Part shown: in pieces, positions 41,951-50,035 of the stretch
Numbering within the stretch: position 1 is the first letter of the stretch
Layout of the letters: the number at the start of each line of letters is the position of its first letter
Assembly (NCBI RefSeq): GCF_900105925.1
Contig: NZ_LT629791.1
Coordinates: 2,763,278-2,827,277, forward strand
Reading direction: 5' to 3'
Length of the DNA: 64,000 nucleotides
From: Jiangella alkaliphila
Lineage (GTDB): Bacteria; Actinomycetota; Actinomycetes; Jiangellales; Jiangellaceae
Notes under the pieces: generated by a model
What the model saw: the letters and a program-made list of their open reading frames with translations, nothing else
The model's database searches: none
What the model was told of the DNA's origin: nothing
Made by a program: the position numbers and the translations under genes

Positions 41951-44920
41951 GTGAGCCAGGACATGCCCCGACCCGCCGGACCATTCCGCGGCGCGCCCCA
42001 ACGACGATCGCGCGCGCTCTTGCCCACGCTCATCGTGCTCGGCGTGCTCATCGCGGCGTACGTGCTGCTCGTGACGTTCTGGACCGACCGGCTGTGGTAC
42101 CAGTCGGTCGACTTCACCCAGGTGTTCACGACGCAGCTGATCACGCGCATCGGGCTGTTCCTGGTCTTCGGTCTGCTCATGGCCGCGTCCGTCGTCGTCA
42201 ACGGTATGGTCGCCTACCGCGTCCGGCCGCGGTACCGGCCGATGAGCGTCGAGCAGCAGAGCCTCGACCGCTACCGCGACGCCATCGACCCGGTCCGCAA
42301 GTGGGTGCTGACGGCGGCCGCGATCCTGCTCGCGATCATGGCCGGCGCCAGTGCGGCCGGGCAGTGGCAGACGTTCCTGCTGTGGCGCAACGGCGGCGAG
42401 TTCGGCCAGACCGACGCCCAGTTCGGCGTCGACCTCGGCTTCTTCGCGTTCGACTACCCGTGGTGGCGCTACATCGTCAGCTTCGGGTTCGCGGTGGTGG
42501 TGCTGGGCCTCGTCGTCGCCGCCATCACCCACTACGTCTACGGCGGCATCCGGCTGCAGACCGCCGGACAGAAGGTCAGCCCGGCCACCACGGCCCACCT
42601 GTCGGTGCTGATCGGGCTGTTCGTGCTGCTCAAGGCCGTCGCCTACTGGCTGGACCGGTACGCGCTGGTCATGGAGGACAACGACCGCTTCACCGGCGCC
42701 TCCTACACCGACATCAACGCGGTGCTGCCGGCCAAGACGATCCTGATCTTCGTCGCGTCCATCTGCGCGATCCTGTTCTTCGTCAACGTCTGGCAGCGCA
42801 GCTGGACGCTGCCGGGCATCGGGCTGGGCCTGCTGGTGCTGTCGGCCGTCCTGCTCGGCGGGCTGTGGCCGTTCCTCGTCCAGCAGTTCCAGGTGCGCCC
42901 GAGCGAGGCGAGCCGCGAGCAGCCGTACATCGAGCGCAACATCGAGGCCACTCGCACCGCCTACGACATCGAGGACGTCGCGACCGAGGAGTACCGGGCC
43001 ACGACGTCGGTCGAGGAGGGCCAGTTGGCCGAGGACTCGGCCACCATCCCCGGCATCCGGCTGATGGACCCCAGCGTCATCCCGCCGGCCTTCCAGCAGC
43101 TGCAGCAGGTCCGCGGTTTCTACACGTTCAGCGACCCGCTCGACGTCGACCGCTACACCGTCGCCGGCGACGACGGCGTCGTGGCCGAGCAGGACATGGT
43201 GGTCGCGGTCCGCGAGGTCGCCTCCGAAGGCATTCCCGCCGAACAGCGCAACTGGATCAACGAGCACACCGTCTACACGCACGGGTTCGGCGTCGTCGCC
43301 GCCTACGGCAACACCCGCGAGTCCGACGGGTCACCGAACTTCGCCGAAGAGGACATCCCGACCCAGGGCGTCCTCGGCGACTACGAGCCGCGCATCTACT
43401 TCGGCGAGAACTCGCCCAGCTACTCCATCGTCGGCGCGCCCGAAGGCACCGACGACGTCGAGTACGACATCCCGGAGGACCCCGACACCGGCCAGGAGCG
43501 GCGTAACACCTACGACGGCGATGGCGGCGTGCCGATCGGCTCGTTCTGGAACCGGATGCTCTACGCCACCCGGTTCCAGGAGGCCAACTTCCTGCTGTCC
43601 GACCGCATCAACGACGAGTCGCGGCTGCTGTACGACCGCAACCCGCGCGAGCGGGTCGAGAAGGTCGCGCCGTGGCTCACCGTCGACGCGAACCCGTTCC
43701 CCGCGGTGGTCGACGGCCGCGTCGTCTGGATCCTCGACGGCTACACGACGCTGAACTCGCTGCCGTACAGCCAGCGGGTGTCGCTGAGCGAGGCCACCAG
43801 CGACTCGCGGACCGCCCGGCCGGCGCTGGCCGCGCAGCCCGACGACTTCATCAACTACGTCCGCAACTCGGTGAAGGCGACGGTCGACGCGTACGACGGC
43901 ACGGTCACTCTCTACGCCTGGGACGAGGACGACCCGGTGCTGCAGGCGTGGATGAACGCGTTCCCCGACTCCGTGCAGCCGCGCTCGGAGATCCCGACGC
44001 CGCTCATGGACCACCTGCGCTACCCCGAGGACCTGTTCAAGCTGCAGCGCAACATGCTCGAGCAGTACCACGTCACCGACCCCTCGACGTTCTACGGCGG
44101 CCAGGACCGCTGGGTGGTGCCGGCCGACCCGTCCTCGAACGTCGACGTCAAGCAGCCGCCGTACTACCAGACCATCCAGCTGCCCGGCGCCGAGCAGCCG
44201 ATGTACTCGCTCACCACGACGTACACGCCGCGAGGCCGGCCGAACCTGGCCGCGTTCATGGCGGTCAACGCCGACACGCGCAGTGAAGAGTACGGACAGC
44301 TGCAGATCCTGAGACTGCCGAGCAACACGCAGATCGACGGTCCAGGCCAGGTCGCCAACGACTTCGAGTCGAACGCCGACGTCGCGCAGGAGCTGACGCT
44401 GCTGCGGTCCGGCGACGCCGAGACCCAGCTGGGCAACCTGCTGACGCTGCCGGTCGGCGGCGGCCTGCTGTACGTCCAGCCGGTCTACGTCGCCCGGGCC
44501 ACCGGCGAGGCGGCCTACCCGCTGCTGCGCCGCGTGCTCGTCCAGTTCGGCGACAGCATCGGCTTCGACGACACCCTGCAGGGCGCGCTCGACCAGATCT
44601 TCGAGGGCGACGCCGGTGCCCCCACCGATGAGCCGCCGGTCACCGAGGAGCCGCCGCCGACGGACGAGGAGACGCCGCCCACCGACGAAGAGACGCCGCC
44701 GGCGACTGAGACGCCGACGACCCCGCCGGCGGAGCAGCCGGCCGACCTCACCGCGGCGCTCGAGGCCATCCGGGTCGCCTGGCAGGAGGCGCGCGACGCG
44801 CAGGCCACCGGCGACTGGGCGGCGTACGGCGCGGCGCTGGAGCGGCTCGACGCGGCCATCGCTGCGGCCGAGGCGCTGACCGGCGGCGAGGGCGCCGGCG
44901 GGGCCACGCCCGGCGAGTAA
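41951..44920 (+). CDS. UPF0182-family large membrane protein
   Basis: A 989-residue membrane protein. About seven hydrophobic helices occupy residues 20-310, followed by a large external domain and an acidic Pro/Thr/Glu-rich linker (about 890-935) with a helical C-terminus. It is the counterpart of mycobacterial Rv3193c; the function is unknown. GTG 41951 is supported by TAGTTT seven bases upstream; ATG 41963 is an alternative. It is divergent from PPA1309 by 149 bp. Confidence 0.9.
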   Translation: MSQDMPRPAGPFRGAPQRRSRALLPTLIVLGVLIAAYVLLVTFWTDRLWYQSVDFTQVFTTQLITRIGLFLVFGLLMAASVVVNGMVAYRVRPRYRPMSVEQQSLDRYRDAIDPVRKWVLTAAAILLAIMAGASAAGQWQTFLLWRNGGEFGQTDAQFGVDLGFFAFDYPWWRYIVSFGFAVVVLGLVVAAITHYVYGGIRLQTAGQKVSPATTAHLSVLIGLFVLLKAVAYWLDRYALVMEDNDRFTGASYTDINAVLPAKTILIFVASICAILFFVNVWQRSWTLPGIGLGLLVLSAVLLGGLWPFLVQQFQVRPSEASREQPYIERNIEATRTAYDIEDVATEEYRATTSVEEGQLAEDSATIPGIRLMDPSVIPPAFQQLQQVRGFYTFSDPLDVDRYTVAGDDGVVAEQDMVVAVREVASEGIPAEQRNWINEHTVYTHGFGVVAAYGNTRESDGSPNFAEEDIPTQGVLGDYEPRIYFGENSPSYSIVGAPEGTDDVEYDIPEDPDTGQERRNTYDGDGGVPIGSFWNRMLYATRFQEANFLLSDRINDESRLLYDRNPRERVEKVAPWLTVDANPFPAVVDGRVVWILDGYTTLNSLPYSQRVSLSEATSDSRTARPALAAQPDDFINYVRNSVKATVDAYDGTVTLYAWDEDDPVLQAWMNAFPDSVQPRSEIPTPLMDHLRYPEDLFKLQRNMLEQYHVTDPSTFYGGQDRWVVPADPSSNVDVKQPPYYQTIQLPGAEQPMYSLTTTYTPRGRPNLAAFMAVNADTRSEEYGQLQILRLPSNTQIDGPGQVANDFESNADVAQELTLLRSGDAETQLGNLLTLPVGGGLLYVQPVYVARATGEAAYPLLRRVLVQFGDSIGFDDTLQGALDQIFEGDAGAPTDEPPVTEEPPPTDEETPPTDEETPPATETPTTPPAEQPADLTAALEAIRVAWQEARDAQATGDWAAYGAALERLDAAIAAAEALTGGEGAGGATPGE

Positions 44921-44931
44921 CGCCTACCGCG

Positions 44932-44966
44932 ACGGAGCCGTCACCCGAAAGGGGTGGCGGCTCCGT
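44932..44966. terminator. Bidirectional hairpin terminator
   Basis: ACGGAGCCGTCACCC (44932-44946) pairs with GGGGTGGCGGCTCCGT (44951-44966) around a GAAA tetraloop, between the convergent UPF0182 and GNAT genes. Confidence 0.8.
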
Positions 44967-44978
44967 TCGCGTTCCGGG

Positions 44979-45481
44979 TCAGACGGCGCGCCGGTAGGCG
45001 ATCAGCGGGAAGTCCGGGATCGGCTCGAAGTCGCGCTCGGGCGTCCGGACGAACCCGAGCCGCTCGTACAGCCGGTGCGCGGTGTGCATGGTCGGCAGCG
45101 ACGACAGCACCAGGGTCGCGTCGCCGTGCTGGCGGGCGAGGTCGAGGCACGCCTGCACCAGCGCCGCGCCCACCCCACGCCCCCGCGTCGCCGGGTCGAC
45201 GGCCAGCATGCGGAATTCGGCCTCGCCGGCTTGGCCACCTCGGCGTACGGGCTCGGCGGGCGGCAGAACGTCACCGCTCCCAGCACCGTCCCGTCGTCGT
45301 CCGCCGCCACCAGCAACGTCGCCTGCTCCGAGCGGTGAGCGATGTCCGACAGCTCGTCGGCGTACTCCTCGTCACCATCCAGGAACCCGTCGGCGTCGTA
45401 GGCCGCGACCGTGATGGCCGCGACCGCGGCGTAGTCGCCGGGCCGGACGGAGCGCACCTCGAAGTCCGTCATGTCGGACAT
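44979..45481 (-). pseudogene. GNAT acetyltransferase, frameshifted
   Basis: The N-terminal half (MSDMTDFEVRSVRPGDYAAV to CRPPSPYAEVAK) and C-terminal half (GEAEFRMLAVDPATRGRGVG to the end) of one GNAT protein lie in different frames. The acetyl-CoA loop RGRGVGAA is in the second half. The frames meet at about 45224-45230. One extra G there, giving CCGGGCGAG for CCGGCGAG, would restore a single protein of about 167 residues. It is either a recent pseudogene or a base-calling error. ATG 45481 with AGGCAG upstream; ATG 45472 is the alternative. Confidence 0.8.
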
Positions 45482-45566
45482 TCTGCCTGCCGGCCACCGG
45501 CGCCGGACACGGCCGTCCGCGCGATTTGGCGCACCGATACCGATCGCGTAGACTGAACTCACACGA

Positions 45567-45643
45567 CGCGGGGTGGAGCAGCTCGGTAGCTCGCTGGGCT
45601 CATAACCCAGAGGCCGCAGGTTCAAATCCTGCCCCCGCTACCA
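45567..45643 (+). tRNA. Initiator tRNA-fMet (CAT)
   Basis: A full cloverleaf of 77 bases with encoded CCA and anticodon CAT at 45601-45603. Initiator marks are three consecutive G-C pairs in the anticodon stem (GGG/CCC) and an unpaired first acceptor position (C1 against T72). Confidence 0.95.
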
Positions 45644-45647
45644 GATG

Positions 45648-45675
45648 AAGGCCCGGACCACGCGGTCCGGGCCTT
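45648..45675 (+). terminator. Perfect 12-bp hairpin after the tRNA
   Basis: AAGGCCCGGACC (45648-45659) pairs perfectly with GGTCCGGGCCTT (45664-45675) around ACGC, followed by a short T-containing stretch. Confidence 0.8.
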
Positions 45676-45745
45676 CTGCATGTCGAGGCGTGGTCGGCTG
45701 CTGGGGCTTGGCAGGTGAGTCCGCACCGTGGGGCGCAGTCGTCGG

Positions 45746-46333
45746 TCAGCGGCGCCAGACGGTGCCGCGGCGATCGTGGCCGATGAAGCGCTCGATCTCC
45801 ACCGCGACGTGCGGGGCGCCGAGCCGCTCCGCGACCAGGTACAGCCCGAGGTCCAGGCCGGCCAGCCAGCCGCTGCCCGACGTCACGAGGTCGCCATCGT
45901 CGACGATGTGGGCGTCGATGACATCAGCCCACTTGGCCAGGTAGCCGAAGTCGGGGCGGTATGTCGTCGCCGGGCGGCCGGCGAGCAGGCCGGCCGCGCC
46001 GAACAGCAGCGCCCCCGAGTCGATCCCACCCAGCAGCAGCCGCGAGCCGGCCCGCTCCTTGAAGGCGCGGATCTGCGCCGGCAGCGAGCTGGCCTCGATC
46101 ACGTCCACATCCCACCCACCGGCGACCAGCAACGCATCGGCGCGGTCCGCGTCCCACTGCCGCAGGCCGCCGAACCGGGTCCCGTAGCACCCGGTTACCT
46201 CGGGCCGCCCGTCAACACTCACCAGCGCCGGCGACACGTCCACGCCCATCAGCCGGGCGCGCGCCAGCACATCGAACGTCAGTAGCGCGTCCATCTCGGC
46301 GATGCCGTCATACATCAACACCTCGGCCTGCAT
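45746..46333 (-). CDS. DJ-1/PfpI-fold protein lacking the nucleophile Cys
   Basis: A 195-residue DJ-1/PfpI-like protein, MQAEVLMYDGIAEMDALLTF at the N-terminus. At the nucleophile elbow, where relatives have ICTGALLLAAAG, it reads GIDSGALLFGAAG, so residue 105 is Asp rather than Cys; hydrolase or deglycase chemistry is therefore unlikely in the usual form. It is divergent from a GlxA-type regulator of the same fold and is the probable target gene. The role is unknown. Confidence 0.83.
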   Translation of the reverse strand: MQAEVLMYDGIAEMDALLTFDVLARARLMGVDVSPALVSVDGRPEVTGCYGTRFGGLRQWDADRADALLVAGGWDVDVIEASSLPAQIRAFKERAGSRLLLGGIDSGALLFGAAGLLAGRPATTYRPDFGYLAKWADVIDAHIVDDGDLVTSGSGWLAGLDLGLYLVAERLGAPHVAVEIERFIGHDRRGTVWRR

Positions 46334-46391
46334 CCGGTCAGTCTCCGCGGCGACGCGCGCGAACCGCCATGGCAGGATTGCAGATCTTCGA

Positions 46392-46397
46392 TAGATT
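46392..46397 (+). promoter_or_regulatory. Leaderless-type -10 box of the GlxA-type regulator
   Basis: TAGATT lies exactly six bases before ATG 46404, in the 70-bp gap shared with the divergent DJ-1-like gene. Confidence 0.55.
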
Positions 46398-46403
46398 CAC
46401 GCC

Positions 46404-47387
46404 ATGCACACGGTGGTCGTGCTCGCATTGCCGGGCGTGGTGGCGCTCGAGCTGGCCATCCCGTTCCAGGTCTTCGCGACGGCGCGGGCGGCCGGCCATC
46501 AGACCCCGCGGCTGACCGAGGACGGCCGGCTGTACGACGTCAGGGTCGGCGCGCCGCACCCGGAACTGGCGACGACGGCGTCCGGCGGGGCCGCGTTCGC
46601 GATCGCGGGACTGGAGCCGCTGGACGTCGTCGACACCGCTGACACCGTGATCGTGCCGGCGGCGGAGTCGGCGACCACGCCGCCGGCGACCGTCCTGGCC
46701 GCGCTCCGCCGAGCGCACGCCCGCGGCGCCCGCATCGCGTCGATCTGCACCGGTGCCTACCTGCTCGCCGCCGCCGGCTTGCTGGACGGCCGCCGGGCGA
46801 CGACGCACTGGGCGCACGCCGACGAGCTCGCCGCGCGCCATCCGGACGTGGACGTCGACCCGTCGGTGCTGTTCGTCGACGACGGCGACGTGCTCACGGC
46901 CGCGGGGGTCGCGGCCGGCCTCGACCTGTGCCTGTACCTGGTCCGCCGCGACCACGGCGCGGCGGCCGCCGGCTACGTCGCACGCCGCATCGTGATGCCG
47001 CCGCATCGCGAGGGCGGCCAGGCCCAGTACCTCACGGCCGTCGATCCGGTCGCGCACGCCGCCAGCACACTCGCGCCGACCCTCACCTGGCTGCGCGACC
47101 ATCTCGCCGACGACCACCAGCTCGTCGATATCGCCCGGCACGCGGCCATGAGCACTCGCACCCTGGTCCGCCGGTTCCGCCAGGAGTGCGGGACGACGCC
47201 GTTGCAGTGGCTGATCCGCCAGCGGGTGGACGTCGCCCGCGAGTTGCTGGAGACGACCGACCTCCCGGTCGAGGAGGTGGCCCGGCGCACCGGCTTCGGG
47301 ACGTCGGCCTCGCTGCGCCAGCACTTCGCCCGCCGGCTCGGCACCAGCCCGCTGCGTTACCGGCACACCTTCCAGCAGCCGGCATGA
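46404..47387 (+). CDS. GlxA-type regulator (DJ-1/PfpI domain + AraC HTH)
   Basis: A 327-residue transcription factor. Residues 1 to about 190 are a DJ-1/PfpI-like sensor with an intact elbow Cys115 (ASICTGAYLLAAAGLL). Residues about 225-325 hold two AraC-type helix-turn-helix motifs (LVDIARHAAMSTRTLVRRF and VEEVARRTGFGTSASLRQHF). The signal is unknown. It overlaps the next gene by ATGA, so it is co-expressed with a large LuxR-type ATPase. Confidence 0.92.
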   Translation: MHTVVVLALPGVVALELAIPFQVFATARAAGHQTPRLTEDGRLYDVRVGAPHPELATTASGGAAFAIAGLEPLDVVDTADTVIVPAAESATTPPATVLAALRRAHARGARIASICTGAYLLAAAGLLDGRRATTHWAHADELAARHPDVDVDPSVLFVDDGDVLTAAGVAAGLDLCLYLVRRDHGAAAAGYVARRIVMPPHREGGQAQYLTAVDPVAHAASTLAPTLTWLRDHLADDHQLVDIARHAAMSTRTLVRRFRQECGTTPLQWLIRQRVDVARELLETTDLPVEEVARRTGFGTSASLRQHFARRLGTSPLRYRHTFQQPA

Positions 47388-49924
47388 ACGACCCCACGAC
47401 CGTCGGCGTGCCGCGGCCATCGCGCGACCACCTGAGCCGGCCGCGGCTGCTGGCCGCGCTCGGCGACGGGGAGCTGCCGCTGCGGGTGGTCCGGGCGCCG
47501 GCCGGCTATGGCAAGACGGCCTTGCTGGCGGAGTGGGCGCGCAGCCGCCCGGCGACCGTCTGGATCACCGTCGACGACGAGTGCGCGACGCGGCTGGGGT
47601 TCTGGTCGCGGGTCGTGGCGCTGCTGGGGACGGTCCACCCCGCGCTGGCCGACGTGGAGGTGAGCGCGGACGCCGTCGGCCACCTGCCGGCCCTGCTGCC
47701 GCCGCTGCTCGACGCGGGTGAGCGGCCGCTGACGCTGGTCGTCGACGCCGCCGAGCGGCTGGCCGACCCGAAGATCGAGGGCGATCTGCTGCGCCTCGTC
47801 ACGCACACCGCGCGCCTCGAGCTGGCCGTCGGCACCCGGCGCGACGGCGAGCTCACCGACCCCGCGACCGCACTGAGCATCGACGCCGTCACCGTCGGGC
47901 CGCGGCAACTCGCGTTCACCGCCGAGGAAGCCGCTCGCCTCGCCGCTCAGGTCGACAGCCCACTGACCGCCGAGCAGGTCGGCGCGCTGCACGACGCAAG
48001 CGCCGGCTGGCCGCTGGCGGTTCGGGCCGGGGTGCGGCTGGCGCACGAGCACCCGTGGCCGGCGGCGCACGAGGTCGACACGCTCTCGCGGCTGCAGTGG
48101 ATGCTCGTCGGCGACCTGGAGGAGCTGCCCGGCTTCGCCGATCTCGTGCTGCTGTCGGTGGTCGACGGCGTCAGCGTGCGGCAGGCGGAGCTGCTCGGCG
48201 TCCACCTCGACGGCCACCCGATCGTCGCCGCCGTCGAGGCACGCGGGCTGGGCGGCTGGGAGGACGGCCTCGGCGAGCCGCGGTTCCGGCTGCAGCCGCT
48301 GGTCCGCGACGCCGTGCGCGGGCGCCTCGACGACGACCGCCTGCGGGCCGCGCACCGGCGGCTGGTGGACTGGTACGAGGACCGCGGCGACCGCGCCGGG
48401 GCGTTCGAGTCCGCGCTGATCGCGCAGGAGTGGCAGCGCGCCCGCACCCACCTCGGCCAGGCGTTCCGCGAGGTCGCGGGCGGGCTGGACCGGCAGTGGC
48501 TGCGCCGCGTCGACGTGCCCAAGCCGGTGCTGCGGGCGCAGCCGCTGCTCGCGCTGTTCGTCGCGGTGGGCCACTACGCGCTGGGCGACGTCGCCAAGGC
48601 GGTCCGGCTGCTCACCGCCGGCGTCGCGACGGCGGAGTGGCAGCGGTTGTCCAGGCACGGCCGGGTGAGCGTCGACCACGTCTGGATCCAGGGCATGCTC
48701 ACGCTCGGGCTGCGGTTCGCCGGCCGCGACGAGCTGGTCCAGCCCGCCCTACGCCGGCTGCACGCCATGCTGCCGCGGGCCGCCGATCCGGCCGGCGAGC
48801 TCGACCACCTCCGGCCGATCATCGTCACCCAGACCGCCTCGACCCACCTGCTGCTGGACCGCGTCGACGACGCCGTCCGCACGCTGGCCGAGCCACCGCC
48901 GTCCAGGGCGGCCGGTGGGAGCGGCGCACTGCACGCGGAGTCGCTGGCGGTGCTCGCGCACGCCTCGGCCGGACGCATCACGCAGGCCCGCGCGGCGCTG
49001 GCCGAGCTGGTCGACCCTCGCCTGCCGCGGTTCTTCAACGCCGGGTTCTACGCGATCCCCAAGCACATCGGCGCCGCGTACGTGCACCTGGAGGACCACC
49101 GGCCGGACGCCGCCGACGACGAGCTCGCCCAGACGTTGCCGCACTGGCCGACGGTGGAGTGGTGGCCCATGGTGCTGCACGCCCGGACGCTGCAGCGCTG
49201 GCACGCCGCGGGGCCGGCGGAGGCGCTGCACCTGCTGGAGACCGGCCTCGCGGAGAAGAGTCGCAAGCCGCTCGGCGCCGCGATGCGGGCCATGTTGACG
49301 GCGGTGCGGGCCGAGCTGCTGCTGGCCGCCGGGCGACCGGCCGAGGCCCGCCGGCTGATCCCGTCACGACGCATCCGCCCCTACCCGCGGCTGGCCGTCG
49401 CCAAGGCGCGCGGCCTGCTGCTCGACGGCGACCACGCGCGGGCCCTGGCGATCACCGTCGCGCCGGAGCACGAGCACCGCGGCACCCCGCGCGACCGTCT
49501 GCACCTCGGCCTGATCGCCGCCTCGGCGCGGCTGCGCTCCGGCGACCCGGCCGCCGCCGCGCGGGCGTTCGCCGGCGCCGTCGCGCGGTCCCGCGACACC
49601 GGCCTGCGCAGCCCGTTCGCCGCCATGCCGCAGGCGGACTTCCGGACGTTGGTGGCGGCGGTCCCGGACGGCGCCGAGCTGCGCGCCGACGTCGGCCGCT
49701 TCCCGGCGCTGTTCCCGGAGCCTGACGCGCTGGTGTCGCTGACCCGGCGCGAGTCGGCCGTACTGGCCGAGCTGGCGACGCCGGACACGCTGCCGGTCAT
49801 AGCCGGCCGGCTCGGGGTGGCGGCGGGCACCGTGAAGAGCCAGTGCCGTGCGATCTACCGCAAGCTCGGCGTGTCCGGCCGCGACGACGCCGTGGCCGAG
49901 GCCCGCCGCCGCGGCCTGCTCTGA
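47384..49924 (+). CDS. Large ATP-binding LuxR-family regulator (MalT/LAL-like), 1
   Basis: An 846-residue STAND-type regulator. Walker A APAGYGKT is at 39-46, LVVDAAERL is the Walker B region, the middle is a helical TPR-like array (about 340-760), and a C-terminal LuxR helix-turn-helix follows (LTRRESAVLAELATPDTLPV, then AAGTVKSQCRAIYRKLGVSG). The architecture is MalT-like: ligand and ATP binding drive oligomerisation and activation. It starts inside the glxA-type stop (ATGA). A second such gene follows after 111 bp. Confidence 0.88.
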   Translation: MNDPTTVGVPRPSRDHLSRPRLLAALGDGELPLRVVRAPAGYGKTALLAEWARSRPATVWITVDDECATRLGFWSRVVALLGTVHPALADVEVSADAVGHLPALLPPLLDAGERPLTLVVDAAERLADPKIEGDLLRLVTHTARLELAVGTRRDGELTDPATALSIDAVTVGPRQLAFTAEEAARLAAQVDSPLTAEQVGALHDASAGWPLAVRAGVRLAHEHPWPAAHEVDTLSRLQWMLVGDLEELPGFADLVLLSVVDGVSVRQAELLGVHLDGHPIVAAVEARGLGGWEDGLGEPRFRLQPLVRDAVRGRLDDDRLRAAHRRLVDWYEDRGDRAGAFESALIAQEWQRARTHLGQAFREVAGGLDRQWLRRVDVPKPVLRAQPLLALFVAVGHYALGDVAKAVRLLTAGVATAEWQRLSRHGRVSVDHVWIQGMLTLGLRFAGRDELVQPALRRLHAMLPRAADPAGELDHLRPIIVTQTASTHLLLDRVDDAVRTLAEPPPSRAAGGSGALHAESLAVLAHASAGRITQARAALAELVDPRLPRFFNAGFYAIPKHIGAAYVHLEDHRPDAADDELAQTLPHWPTVEWWPMVLHARTLQRWHAAGPAEALHLLETGLAEKSRKPLGAAMRAMLTAVRAELLLAAGRPAEARRLIPSRRIRPYPRLAVAKARGLLLDGDHARALAITVAPEHEHRGTPRDRLHLGLIAASARLRSGDPAAAARAFAGAVARSRDTGLRSPFAAMPQADFRTLVAAVPDGAELRADVGRFPALFPEPDALVSLTRRESAVLAELATPDTLPVIAGRLGVAAGTVKSQCRAIYRKLGVSGRDDAVAEARRRGLL

Positions 49925-50035
49925 GCCGTCCGGGGAGGGGTAAGAACCGGGGGGATATCCGCGAGACCGCATCCGGCCGCACCCACGACCTCTGGTGCCC
50001 TGGAACCCAACGGGAGCAGCGAGCGCGGGGGACGG

